Below are positions 14,183 through 21,984 of a stretch of DNA of 42,620 bases, piece after piece. Both the position numbers and the translations under genes were made by a program. The notes beneath the pieces were generated by a model. The model saw nothing but the letters and a program-made list of their open reading frames with translations, was not told the DNA's origin and made no database searches. The stretch comes from TMED26 sp002694075 (lineage in GTDB: Bacteria > Pseudomonadota > Alphaproteobacteria > Thalassobaculales > Thalassobaculaceae): NCBI GenBank assembly GCA_036160575.1, contig JAYYDT010000037.1, positions 1-42,620 of the forward strand, read 5' to 3'. Each line of letters starts with the position of its first letter. Within the stretch, counting starts at the first letter, position 1.

Positions 14183-14224
14183 CGGCGGCCGCGGCTTTTT
14201 AAACCGCCTGGGCGGAAAAATCGC

Positions 14225-14686
14225 CTAGGCGGCGGCGCGCTGGCCCAATACCCACAAGCAGGCCGCCGCCACTTCCTGGCCCTTGAGCGCCAAGTGCGCG
14301 TGGAAAAAAGTCTGATGGGCGTCGCTTTCGTGAAAAGCGCGCGGCGTCAGTACCGCCGATAAAACCGGAATGCCGCTGGCCAATTGCACTCGCATCAGGC
14401 CGTCAGTCACCGCCTGGCCAACGAATTCATGGGCGTAAATACCGCCGTCGACAACCAGCCCCATGGCAATGATCGCGTCGTATCGCCCCTGGTCGGCGCA
14501 ACGCTTGGCCTGCAATGGAATCTCGAAACTCCCGGGCACGTCGATCACCGCCACGTCAGTGACACCGCCGGCGGTCAAAGCGGTCAGGCAGGCGTCCCGG
14601 CAGCGGTTGACCAAATCCTTATGCCAACAGGCTTGAATCACCGCCACATTGGCAGCTCTTAAGTCCGCGCGCGCCGCCTTCGCCAT
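14225..14686 (-). CDS. ribH: 6,7-dimethyl-8-ribityllumazine synthase, type II
   Basis: A 153-residue lumazine synthase, which condenses the pyrimidine intermediate with a four-carbon phosphate in the penultimate step of riboflavin synthesis. It has the substrate loop VPGSFEIP (residues 50-57) and catalytic H86 in GGIYAHEFV. The N-terminal QACWHKDLV with a Trp at position 21, VVDGGIYAHEFV instead of the VIRGATPHFDYV of the common type, and VLTPRAFHES are characteristic of type II (RibH2) enzymes, which form decamers in Brucella and rhizobia. It stands alone rather than in a rib operon and has a strong promoter. Other rib genes are not in the window. Confidence 0.9.
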   Translation of the reverse strand: MAKAARADLRAANVAVIQACWHKDLVNRCRDACLTALTAGGVTDVAVIDVPGSFEIPLQAKRCADQGRYDAIIAMGLVVDGGIYAHEFVGQAVTDGLMRVQLASGIPVLSAVLTPRAFHESDAHQTFFHAHLALKGQEVAAACLWVLGQRAAA

Positions 14687-14729
14687 GCCATGCCCCTTAT
14701 TTTAACGTGTATATTTTTTCCTTGGAACA

Positions 14730-14759
14730 ATTATAGCAAGTTTTTCACGGCATGTTCAA
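14730..14759 (-). promoter_or_regulatory. Strong sigma-70 promoter of ribH
   Basis: On the minus strand, TTGAAC (14759-14754), an 18-base spacer and a perfect TATAAT (14735-14730). Transcription would start near 14723, leaving a 37-base AT-rich leader, too short for an FMN riboswitch. Confidence 0.75.
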
Positions 14760-14792
14760 CCAACCCCAGCGCCGGTGCGGCGCCGGCGCCCT

Positions 14793-14820
14793 TTGACAGC
14801 GCCGCGTTTTGCGGCACGAT
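14793..14820 (+). promoter_or_regulatory. Candidate sigma-70 promoter of the crotonase gene
   Basis: A perfect -35 TTGACA (14793-14798), a 16-base spacer and a weak -10 CACGAT (14815-14820), about 27 bases before the ATG at 14847. The spacer contains the hairpin GCCGC-GTTTT-GCGGC. Confidence 0.4.
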
Positions 14821-14846
14821 GGCGCAAATTTGGGAGGAGTTCGTCC

Positions 14847-15671
14847 ATGTCCGCCAGTTACGCCGCCATCAAGGTCGAGATCGCCGATCACATCGCCACG
14901 GTCACTCTCGACAACCCCAAGCAGCGCAATCCGTTCACCGCCGAATTCAAACAGGATATGTTAACGCTGTGCCGCGACATGCAGGCGCGCGACGACATCG
15001 ACGTGATGATTATCACCGGCCGCGACGGCGTGTTCAGCGCCGGCGGCGATTTGCGGTCGTTGAACAATATGGACGGTCGCACCACCACCGGCGACCGCCG
15101 CCGCATCTATCAAATCCATGAATGGTTCCAGACCTTGCTGAACCTGGAAATGCCGGTGATCGCGGCGGTCGACGGAGCGGCCTATGGCGGCGGTTTCGGT
15201 TTGGCGCTCGCCGCCGATTTCGTCCTGGCCAGTGAGCGGGCGCGGTTTTGCAGTGTTTTCGGGCGCATCGGCCTGGTGCCCGATGTCGGCGTGATGGCCA
15301 CCTTGCCGCGGGTGGTCGGCTTACAGAAGGCCAAGGAACTGGTCTTTTCCTCCCGCCCCGTATTCGCCGATGAGGCCCAAACCCTGGGCATCACCATGGC
15401 GACCTACCCGGCCGAAGACTTGTTGCCGGCGGCTCAGGCCCTGGCCGCACGGTTGCGCCTGGCCTCGCGCGACGCGATCGGCGCGGCCAAGGTGATCCTC
15501 AATCAGTCTTTCAACCTCGACGCCAAAGCCTTGTTGGAAATGGAGGCCGCGGCGCAGGCGGTGATGATGGGGTCGACCTATCACAAGGATGCGGTGCGTG
15601 CCTTCCTCGACAAGCAACCCCTGCCCTTCGACTGGGAACGTTTCGACCGCGCCGAAAAGGCCGCCGAATGA
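14847..15671 (+). CDS. Crotonase-family (enoyl-CoA hydratase/isomerase) protein
   Basis: A 274-residue crotonase-fold enzyme acting on CoA thioesters. The start at 14847 is preceded by GGGAGGAG at 7 bases. The oxyanion hole is formed by GVFSAGGDL (about residues 61-69) and YGGGFGLAL (113-121). Both glutamates of true enoyl-CoA hydratases are absent (the equivalents are G118 and about F138), while an Asp, D146 in IGLVPDVG, occupies the position used by 4-chlorobenzoyl-CoA dehalogenase and by PaaG-type isomerases. It is therefore more likely an isomerase or another crotonase activity than a hydratase. The ferredoxin gene follows by 97 bases on the same strand; whether they form an operon is uncertain. 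Confidence 0.85.
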   Translation: MSASYAAIKVEIADHIATVTLDNPKQRNPFTAEFKQDMLTLCRDMQARDDIDVMIITGRDGVFSAGGDLRSLNNMDGRTTTGDRRRIYQIHEWFQTLLNLEMPVIAAVDGAAYGGGFGLALAADFVLASERARFCSVFGRIGLVPDVGVMATLPRVVGLQKAKELVFSSRPVFADEAQTLGITMATYPAEDLLPAAQALAARLRLASRDAIGAAKVILNQSFNLDAKALLEMEAAAQAVMMGSTYHKDAVRAFLDKQPLPFDWERFDRAEKAAE

Positions 15672-15768
15672 GCCAATAGTGTTGATTTGGACGCGGCCGG
15701 ACGCTACCTCTCGCAAAGCTTCGCAACTTACCCGTGGCGCGCCGGCGCCCGCGCAAAGGACTTAGGTA

Positions 15769-16083
15769 ATGAAATTGAACGTGACCGACCGTGACGGCGC
15801 CCTCCATGAGTTGGAATTTAAAGCCGGCGATGTTCTGATGCATGTGCTGTATGACGCCGAATTGGGCTTGGCCGCCGAATGCGGGGGCGCATGCGCCTGC
15901 GCCACCTGCCACGTCTATATCAGCGACGCCGACAAGGGCAGTCTGCCGGCCCGCGCCAGCGAAGAGGAAGATATGCTGGACGAGGCGTTCGAGGTTAAAG
16001 ACAGCTCCCGCTTGTCCTGCCAGGTCTATCTTGACGCGCAGCATGACGGGATGGCGCTGACCATCGCACCTGATTGGGAATAA
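15769..16083 (+). CDS. [2Fe-2S] ferredoxin, adrenodoxin type
   Basis: A 104-residue ferredoxin. The four cluster ligands are C38, C44, C47 and C84, with the spacing C-x5-C-x2-C-x36-C of vertebrate/bacterial-type adrenodoxins; an additional cysteine, C42, lies inside the first loop (CGGACACATC). The acidic stretch EEEDMLDEAF that docks the reductase and P450-type partners is present, and the C-terminal region RLSCQVYL is normal. It could serve a cytochrome P450 or another oxygenase, or iron-sulphur assembly; no partner reductase or P450 gene is in the window. AGGACTTAGGTA precedes the ATG. It lies tail-to-tail with the operon ending at 16119. Confidence 0.93.
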   Translation: MKLNVTDRDGALHELEFKAGDVLMHVLYDAELGLAAECGGACACATCHVYISDADKGSLPARASEEEDMLDEAFEVKDSSRLSCQVYLDAQHDGMALTIAPDWE

Positions 16084-16118
16084 GCAGTTTTACAATGCGT
16101 TAAAGAGTTAAGCTAATC

Positions 16119-16781
16119 TTATCTCTGAGATTCCAGCCCGCTTAAAAACCGATAAGTGGTAAGATCGGCCGGGGCCAGCGCGGCGAGTTTTTCCGCCGCC
16201 CGGGTCACCGCCATGGCGTCCACCCCGTGGACCAGAGCGGCGCCGGCGGCGCCGGCGTCGGGACCGTCGCGCAGGCCCGCCTCCACCGTCGCGCCATCAT
16301 CGCTGACCGCTTCCCACAATTCGGCCGCCAAAACGGCGTCATCGCCGGCCACGTCATCGACCGCCGCGGTCAACGCGGCCCAGGGCGGCGGACCGGTGTC
16401 AAAGCGTGCCACCGCCACATGGGCGCTCACAAAGGCGCCGCCGGCATGGTGACGGCGGCGCGCGACCACCCGCACCATATCGCGCCAATGGGCCATAATG
16501 CGGCCGGTCCAAGGGCTGGGCGCGGCCAGGCGCGCGCGATAGGCCGGACTGGCCAGCACCGCCGGGTCGTCGGTTTGGTAGTAGGTGAAAAATCGCCGCT
16601 CGGCGGTGTCGGTCACCGCCTCGTAGCGGCGCCCCCAGTGGAAGCCATCGACGCCCACCCGCTCGGGTAAATGCTCACCGACGTACCATCGCTCATACTC
16701 GGCCGCGATCGTTGCGTCACGATTGTTCCACACCGCCAGAATGCCGCGGCCAACAAGCGGATGGGCGGGCGTCGCACTCAT
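16119..16781 (-). CDS. Uncharacterised protein with EthD/dimeric alpha-beta-barrel-like N-terminal domain
   Basis: A soluble 220-residue protein of unknown function. The first half (about residues 10-105) reads like a dimeric alpha-beta-barrel (EthD-like) unit: a strand GRGILAVWNN, a helix EYERWYVGEHLPERVG, then FHWGRRYEAV and FFTYYQTDDPAVL. The second half (about 115-215) has a similar strand-helix-strand order (FVSAHVAVARFD ... ALVHGVDAM ... TTYRFLSGL) and may be a degenerate second copy. Its ATG overlaps the MaoC stop in ATGA, so it is the fourth and last gene of the DUF35-thiolase-MaoC operon and probably serves the same pathway, perhaps binding a hydrophobic intermediate. Ala/Asp-rich and very GC-rich. 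Confidence 0.65.
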   Translation of the reverse strand: MSATPAHPLVGRGILAVWNNRDATIAAEYERWYVGEHLPERVGVDGFHWGRRYEAVTDTAERRFFTYYQTDDPAVLASPAYRARLAAPSPWTGRIMAHWRDMVRVVARRRHHAGGAFVSAHVAVARFDTGPPPWAALTAAVDDVAGDDAVLAAELWEAVSDDGATVEAGLRDGPDAGAAGAALVHGVDAMAVTRAAEKLAALAPADLTTYRFLSGLESQR

Positions 16782-17266
16782 AGGGTGGGGGCGCCCGGCC
16801 GGCGGCGATACATCATCGTCGCCTCCAACTCCATCACCACCTGGTCACGCTGGTTAAGGACGCGGCGCTCGAACTTGATAATGCCGCGGTCAGGCTTGGA
16901 GGTGGCGCGTTTTTCGATCACTTTTTGCGCCAACCGGACCGTGTCACCATGTTTGGTCGGCACCAGCACCCGCCATTTATCGACCTGCAACAAGGCCAGC
17001 AAGGTACCGTGATTCATGCCCGAGGCGTAAATCAAGCCGGCGGCGATGCCGTAAATCATCGGGCCATGGGCGATGACCTCGCCGAACGGCGTGTCGCGCA
17101 CAAACTCGTTGTCGATATGTACGGCATTGAAATCGCCGGTCAGGTTGGCGAAGTTTTCGATATCGGTGGAAGTGACGGTGCGCGCCGAGGTCACCAATTC
17201 CTGGCCCAGTTCGAAATCATCGAAAAACATGCCGCGGGGCGTATCAGTGGTTTCCGCATCGGTCAT
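16778..17266 (-). CDS. MaoC-like hydratase
   Basis: A 162-residue single hot-dog protein of the MaoC / (R)-specific enoyl-CoA hydratase family. The catalytic motif is visible as GDFNAVHID with D45, N47 and H50, followed by PFGEVIAHGPMIYGIAAGL. The start at 17266 is chosen because GAGGAG lies 6 bases upstream; the in-frame GTG at 17284 would overlap the thiolase gene without a ribosome site. Such enzymes add water to 2-enoyl-CoA. Following the thiolase gene by 14 bases and overlapping the next gene by 4, it likely hydrates the CoA ester on which the thiolase-like/DUF35 pair then acts. Confidence 0.88.
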   Translation of the reverse strand: MTDAETTDTPRGMFFDDFELGQELVTSARTVTSTDIENFANLTGDFNAVHIDNEFVRDTPFGEVIAHGPMIYGIAAGLIYASGMNHGTLLALLQVDKWRVLVPTKHGDTVRLAQKVIEKRATSKPDRGIIKFERRVLNQRDQVVMELEATMMYRRRPGAPTL

Positions 17267-17280
17267 CGGCCACTCCTCGA

Positions 17281-18450
17281 TCACACCGGCTGGCGTCCAT
17301 AGATCATGGTCGCGTGGTTGGACATGATGCCGCCCTCGACATGCACCAAAGCGATCTCGTGGCGCGCCACTTGCCGCCCGGTGGCGGTGCCGCGCAGCTG
17401 CTGCACCGCCTCGATACTGCCAAATAGACCGCCGGTCGCACCGGCGTGGGCGTGGCTCAACATGCCGCCATGGGTGTTGATCGGCAAACGCCCTTCAAGA
17501 TCGGCCGCCCCCGACCGCCAAAGCTCGGCCGCCTCGCCCGGCGCCGCCAGGCCGCATTCCTCGGCCAGCAGCATCGGCGTGATGGTGAAACAATCATATA
17601 GCGCCGCGAAATCCACCGCGTCCGGGCCGACGCCGGCCATGCGATAGGCGGCGTCGGCGGCCGCCCCGGCCCCGGAATGCAACAGATCGGGCGCGGCCAG
17701 GATATGCTCATGGGTGAACGCCTCGCCAACGCCGAGCAGATAAACCGGCGGCCGCGGCAGATCCGCCGCCCGCTCCGCGCGGGTGATCACCATCGCCCCG
17801 GCGGCGTCGGAAATCAGGCAGCAATCAAACATCCTCAGGGGGCTGGCGATGGGCTTGGACGACAGCACATCGTCGAGTGTCAGCGGCTTGGTCATGTGAG
17901 CGTTGGGATGGCGCAAGGCGTGGCCGCGTTGTGTCACCGCGACGCGCGCCAAATCCTCCGACGTGGCGCCATAGGTGTGCATGTACCGTTGGGCAATCAG
18001 CGCGTAATAGGCCGGGATGAAGCCGCCGTAGGGGTATTCGTAATCAGGATGCCCCCAGGCCGCCAGGGCGGCGACGGCGTTGTCACGCCCCATACCGGTC
18101 GCCCGATTGTCGCCCGACACCACCAACACGGCGTCGGCGCGACCGCTGATCACCGCCAAGGCGGCGTCATGGATCATTACCCCACTGGTGCCGCCGCCAG
18201 CGGTTTGCTCAACCCCATAGCGCAGGGTCATCCCCATCGCTTCGGCCAGGGCGCCATAAAACACCGGGTACGGCTCGGTCATGGTGTAGGCGGTGACCAA
18301 CCCGTCGATATCTCGGACCGTCAAACCGGCATCGGCGATCGCCGCCCGCGCCGCCGCTACGCATAACTCCAGGGCCGACATGTCCGGCACTTTGCCAATC
18401 GGGCTGTCGCCAACACCGGCGACAATGGCCCGGTTGCGTAGCGCCGTCAC
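17281..18450 (-). CDS. Thiolase-like protein without nucleophilic cysteine (SCP-x/Ltp aldolase type)
   Basis: A 389-residue protein of the lipid-transfer/SCP-x thiolase branch. The normal nucleophile position reads VEQTAGGGTSG, with A84 where thiolases have Cys, and the second catalytic Cys near the C-terminus is also gone (HVEGGIMSNHA, about residues 370-380). The conserved NTHGGMLSHAHAG (325-337) and a Tyr in LYDCFT (Y285) remain. Loss of both cysteines with a DUF35 partner gene overlapping by 4 bases is the signature of Ltp2-type retro-aldolases, which cleave hydroxyacyl-CoA side chains and need the DUF35 subunit. I infer such an aldolase rather than a thiolase. The substrate is unknown. 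Confidence 0.85.
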   Translation of the reverse strand: MTALRNRAIVAGVGDSPIGKVPDMSALELCVAAARAAIADAGLTVRDIDGLVTAYTMTEPYPVFYGALAEAMGMTLRYGVEQTAGGGTSGVMIHDAALAVISGRADAVLVVSGDNRATGMGRDNAVAALAAWGHPDYEYPYGGFIPAYYALIAQRYMHTYGATSEDLARVAVTQRGHALRHPNAHMTKPLTLDDVLSSKPIASPLRMFDCCLISDAAGAMVITRAERAADLPRPPVYLLGVGEAFTHEHILAAPDLLHSGAGAAADAAYRMAGVGPDAVDFAALYDCFTITPMLLAEECGLAAPGEAAELWRSGAADLEGRLPINTHGGMLSHAHAGATGGLFGSIEAVQQLRGTATGRQVARHEIALVHVEGGIMSNHATMIYGRQPV

Positions 18451-18869
18451 GGCGCGTCCTCCCGGACACAGGCGAATTGCGGCACCCGTCCCTCGCCACG
18501 CGTCTCGAACACCACTTCCACCGGCGCGCCGATGGTCACCTCCAGCGCATCGGCGCCAACGATATTGGCCATCATCCGCGGCCCCTCGGCCAAGGCCACC
18601 ACCGCCACCACATAAGGCAGCAAATCGCGAAACGCCGGCGATGGCGCGCGCGTGACGATGGTGAAGCTTTCCACCACCCCACGGCCCGAGACCGGTGCCC
18701 AGCGGTAGTCGTCACCGCCGCAGCGGGGACAGGTCGGCCGGGGAAAAAACCATGGCGCGGCGCAGCTTTGACAAAACTGAAGTTCCAAGCGGCCGCGCGC
18801 GGCGGCGGCGAAATAATGGCGAGCTTCGGCGGTCAAGGCCGGAGGCGAGGGAAGAGACAAGGGCGGCAT
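18447..18869 (-). CDS. DUF35 OB-fold protein with zinc ribbon
   Basis: A 140-residue DUF35 protein: an N-terminal helix (about residues 12-27), a rubredoxin-like zinc ribbon with C33, C36, C47 and C50 (FCQSCAAPW and CPRCGG), and an OB-fold (about 58-135) with GRGVVESFTIV and PYVVAVVALAEGPRMMANI. DUF35 proteins pair with thiolase-like enzymes and bind acyl-CoA; in steroid degradation they are obligate partners of Ltp2-type aldolases and of acyl-CoA hydratases. It is the first gene of the four-gene operon, and its stop overlaps the thiolase-like ATG, so a 1:1 complex is likely. The promoter must lie in the 183-base divergent region shared with korA. Confidence 0.9.
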   Translation of the reverse strand: MPPLSLPSPPALTAEARHYFAAAARGRLELQFCQSCAAPWFFPRPTCPRCGGDDYRWAPVSGRGVVESFTIVTRAPSPAFRDLLPYVVAVVALAEGPRMMANIVGADALEVTIGAPVEVVFETRGEGRVPQFACVREDAP

Positions 18870-19052
18870 CCCAAGGATCGAAACCTCACCAGCCTACCCC
18901 CCGCGGCCGGGAAGGCAAGTTAAGAAGCACCTGGCGCGCACGCGCCGGCGGCAGTTTTTTCTCGCCAACGGCGCCATAAAGCTTTTCTCCGCCGCCACTT
19001 TCCGATTTAGACTGGCGTCAGCGACTTCACACCCTGTGACAGGACTTGCGCC

Positions 19053-20945
19053 ATGACCACCGCCGTTTCGGAGGCCGCCAAAGACTCTTTGGTCGGTCCG
19101 GTTTCACGGGCCCCGGGCGAGGATTTCGTGCGCATTCGTTTCGCCGGCGATTCCGGCGATGGCATGCAGTTAACCGGTACCCAATTCGCCGCCGCCGCCG
19201 CCGAATTTGGCAATGACTTCGCGACGTTTCCCGACTATCCGGCCGAAATTCGCGCGCCGGTCGGCACCACCTATGGCGTCTCGGCCTATTCCATCAATAT
19301 CGGCCGCACCGAGGTGAAAACCTATGGCGACCAAGTCGATCTATTGATCGCGATGAATCCGGCCGCGCTCAAGGTCGCGCTCACCGACCTGCGCGACGGC
19401 GGCGCCATCCTTCTGGACAGTGGCACCTTCACCGCCCGCAATCTAAGTAAAGCCGGCTACACCGACGACCCGCGCGGCGATGGCAGCTTGGCCCGTTTTA
19501 AGGTGACCGAAATTGATTTGAGCGCGCTGACCCTGGCCGCTGTCAAACCCTTCGATCTGTCTTTGAAAGCGGCCTTGCGCTGCAAGAACATGTGGACGCT
19601 GGGCTTGGTGCTATGGCTGTTCGGCCGCGAAACGGCGACTGTCGCGCGCTGGGTGGAAAACCGCTTCAAGGCGGCGGAAACGGTGCGGGAAGCCAATCTG
19701 GCGGCGCTGAAAGCCGGCCACGCCTATGGCGAAACCACCGAAATGCCGACCCCGGTCACGCGTTATTCGATTCCGGCGGCGCCGGTTGAGGACGGTCTCT
19801 ACCGCACCGTCACCGGATCCGAGACATTGGCTTGGGGCCTTTACGCCGGTGCCCGCTTGCGTGATCTGCGCTTGATGTTCGCCTCCTATCCGATCACCCC
19901 CGCCTCGCCCCTGCTGCACAGCCTGTCACGATTCAAGGACAAGGGCGTGGTCACCTTTCAGGCCGAGGATGAGATCGCCGCCATTTGCGCCGCCATCGGC
20001 GCCGCCTACGCCGGTGGCCTTGGCGTCACCAGTTCGTCGGGACCCGGTATCGCGTTGAAGACCGAGGCCATGGGCCTGGCGATCAGCACCGAATTGCCGT
20101 TGGTGATCGTCAATGTGCAACGCGGCGGTCCGTCAACCGGATTACCGACCAAGACCGAACAGGCCGACCTCAACCAGGCGGTTTATGGCCGCAACGGCGA
20201 CGCGCCATTGCCGGTCTTGGCGGCCGCCAGCCCGGCCGATTGCTTCGACCGGGCAATTGAGGCGGTGGATCTGGCGACGCGTTTCATGACGCCGGTCATG
20301 CTGCTCTCCGACGGCTATATCGCCAATGCCGCCGAACCCTGGAAAATCCCCGAAATGGCGGCGCCGGCCTATGCCCCACGGCCGGTCCACTTCCACGCCG
20401 ATCCGGACGGGTTTCAGCCGTTCCAACGCGACCCGCGAACCGGCGCTCGGCCTTGGGCGGTGCCCGGCACCCCGGGTTTGGAACATCGCATCGGCGGCTT
20501 GGAAAAAGATTTCAACAGCGGCAATGTCTCCTATGACCGCGACAATCATCAGCTGATGACCGACGCGCGCGTCGGCAAAATCGCCGGCATCGCCGATCAC
20601 TTGCCGCCACAAACCATCGAAATTGGCCCCGACCGGGGCAAGGTGGCGGTCCTCACCTGGGGCTCGCCCTATGGGCCGGCGCGGGTGGCGGTGCGTCGGG
20701 CCTTGGCCGACGGCCGGTCGGTCGCGCATATTCAACTCCGCCATATTTGGCCGTTGCCGCGCAACTTGGCCGATTTGCTGGCCAGTTTCGACCACGTCCT
20801 GCTGCCCGAAATGAACACCGGCCAATTGGCCGACCTCTTATCGGCGCAGTTAGGCCTGGCGCCGGTACGGCTCAACAAAGTGACCGGCCAGCCTTTCCAA
20901 GTGCGCGAAATCGCCGCTCGCATCGACGACCTGTTGGACGCTTGA
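19053..20945 (+). CDS. korA: 2-oxoacid:ferredoxin oxidoreductase, fused gamma-alpha subunit (KorA)
   Basis: A 630-residue subunit in which the gamma domain (about residues 22-210, with RFAGDSGDGMQLTG) is fused ahead of the alpha pyrimidine-binding domain (about 255-630, with SYPITPASPLLH and FQAEDEIAA). With KorB it oxidatively decarboxylates 2-oxoglutarate (or, less likely, pyruvate) to the CoA ester, reducing ferredoxin; the reaction is reversible. The two-subunit form without a ferredoxin-type delta subunit is the kind found in organisms exposed to oxygen. An AGGA lies 10 bases before the ATG. It is divergent from the DUF35 operon and overlaps nothing upstream; korB follows after one base. 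Confidence 0.93.
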   Translation: MTTAVSEAAKDSLVGPVSRAPGEDFVRIRFAGDSGDGMQLTGTQFAAAAAEFGNDFATFPDYPAEIRAPVGTTYGVSAYSINIGRTEVKTYGDQVDLLIAMNPAALKVALTDLRDGGAILLDSGTFTARNLSKAGYTDDPRGDGSLARFKVTEIDLSALTLAAVKPFDLSLKAALRCKNMWTLGLVLWLFGRETATVARWVENRFKAAETVREANLAALKAGHAYGETTEMPTPVTRYSIPAAPVEDGLYRTVTGSETLAWGLYAGARLRDLRLMFASYPITPASPLLHSLSRFKDKGVVTFQAEDEIAAICAAIGAAYAGGLGVTSSSGPGIALKTEAMGLAISTELPLVIVNVQRGGPSTGLPTKTEQADLNQAVYGRNGDAPLPVLAAASPADCFDRAIEAVDLATRFMTPVMLLSDGYIANAAEPWKIPEMAAPAYAPRPVHFHADPDGFQPFQRDPRTGARPWAVPGTPGLEHRIGGLEKDFNSGNVSYDRDNHQLMTDARVGKIAGIADHLPPQTIEIGPDRGKVAVLTWGSPYGPARVAVRRALADGRSVAHIQLRHIWPLPRNLADLLASFDHVLLPEMNTGQLADLLSAQLGLAPVRLNKVTGQPFQVREIAARIDDLLDA

Positions 20946-20946
20946 A

Positions 20947-21984
20947 ATGAACAGTGAAGCCCCCGCCCCGCCGCTGACAGCCAAGGATTACGCCTCCGAC
21001 CAAGAGGTTCGCTGGTGCCCTGGCTGCGGCGATTACGCGATTTTGAAAGCGGTCCAGAAAACCCTCGCCGAGGCCGCCGCCCCGCGAGAGAAAACCGTTT
21101 TCGTGTCGGGTATCGGCTGCTCCTCGCGTTTTCCGTATTACATGGCGACCTATGGCTTTCACACCATCCACGGGCGCGCGCCGGCCGTCGCCACCGGTAT
21201 AAAGCTGACCAATCCGGAGTTGGATATCTGGCTGGTCACCGGCGACGGCGACGGCCTGTCGATCGGCGGCAACCATCTGATGCATCTGCTCCGGCGCAAT
21301 GTCGATTTGCAGGTTCTCTTGTTCAACAACGAGGTTTATGGCCTGACCAAGGGCCAATACTCGCCAACCTCACAGCCCGGCATGGTCAGCCCGTCGACGC
21401 CGCGTGGCTCGGTCGACGCGCCGCTGCAGCCGGCCACCTTCGCCCTGGGCTGCGGCGCCAGCTTTGTCGCCCGTTCGGCCGACACCATGCAAAAACACCT
21501 GGTGAGCACGTTCCATCGGGCGCGCGGCCACCGCGGCACCTCTTTCGTTGAGATTCTGCAAAATTGCATCATCTACAACGATGGCATTTTCGATAGCTTG
21601 ACCAGCAAAAAGACCGCCGCCGACCATGTGGTCGAGGCGGTGCATGGCGAGCCGTTGATATTCGGCGCCGCGCGCGACAAGGGTTTGCGGCTCAATCCCC
21701 GGACGTTGTCGCTGGAGGTGGTGAGCTTGGCCGCCGATGGCGGGAACGCCGACGATATTTTAATCCACGACGAGACCAATCGCCCTTTGGCGGGCCTGCT
21801 GGCGGCCCTCGGCGGGCCTGATTTCCCGACCGTGGTGGGGGTCATTTACCGCGCCCCGGCGGCCACTTTCGAGACCGCGGTACTGGACCAGGTGGCGGAC
21901 CGCCCCTCCCTCGACAGCGCCCAGCGGGACATCCATGCCCTGCTCACCGGCGGGGCCACCTGGCGAGTCGGCGACGAGGCTTAG
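20947..21984 (+). CDS. korB: 2-oxoacid:ferredoxin oxidoreductase, beta subunit (KorB)
   Basis: A 345-residue beta subunit holding thiamine diphosphate and one 4Fe-4S cluster. Cluster ligands are visible as C24 and C27 (WCPGCGDY), C58 (SGIGCSSRF) and probably C207 (LQNCIIYND). The thiamine-diphosphate motif is GDGDGLSIGGNHL (99-111) followed by NNEVYGLTKGQYSPTS. Its start lies one base after the korA stop (TGA-A-ATG), so the two are coupled. The C-terminal 100 residues are the usual extension of KorB. The stop overlaps the convergent mltG stop by 4 bases, leaving no room for a separate terminator. The nearest ferredoxin gene (15769) is a 2Fe-2S type, not the usual 4Fe-4S partner. Confidence 0.93.
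   Translation: MNSEAPAPPLTAKDYASDQEVRWCPGCGDYAILKAVQKTLAEAAAPREKTVFVSGIGCSSRFPYYMATYGFHTIHGRAPAVATGIKLTNPELDIWLVTGDGDGLSIGGNHLMHLLRRNVDLQVLLFNNEVYGLTKGQYSPTSQPGMVSPSTPRGSVDAPLQPATFALGCGASFVARSADTMQKHLVSTFHRARGHRGTSFVEILQNCIIYNDGIFDSLTSKKTAADHVVEAVHGEPLIFGAARDKGLRLNPRTLSLEVVSLAADGGNADDILIHDETNRPLAGLLAALGGPDFPTVVGVIYRAPAATFETAVLDQVADRPSLDSAQRDIHALLTGGATWRVGDEA

Noticed and set aside
14183..14224. Possible bidirectional terminator between the aldolase and ribH genes
   Set aside because: T-runs exist on both strands, but the stems beside them are only 4-5 pairs or self-overlapping palindromes without a proper loop.
17677..18366. A 229-codon plus-strand frame opposite the thiolase-like gene
   Set aside because: Composition is that of an antisense shadow, and the minus-strand gene has conserved family motifs throughout.
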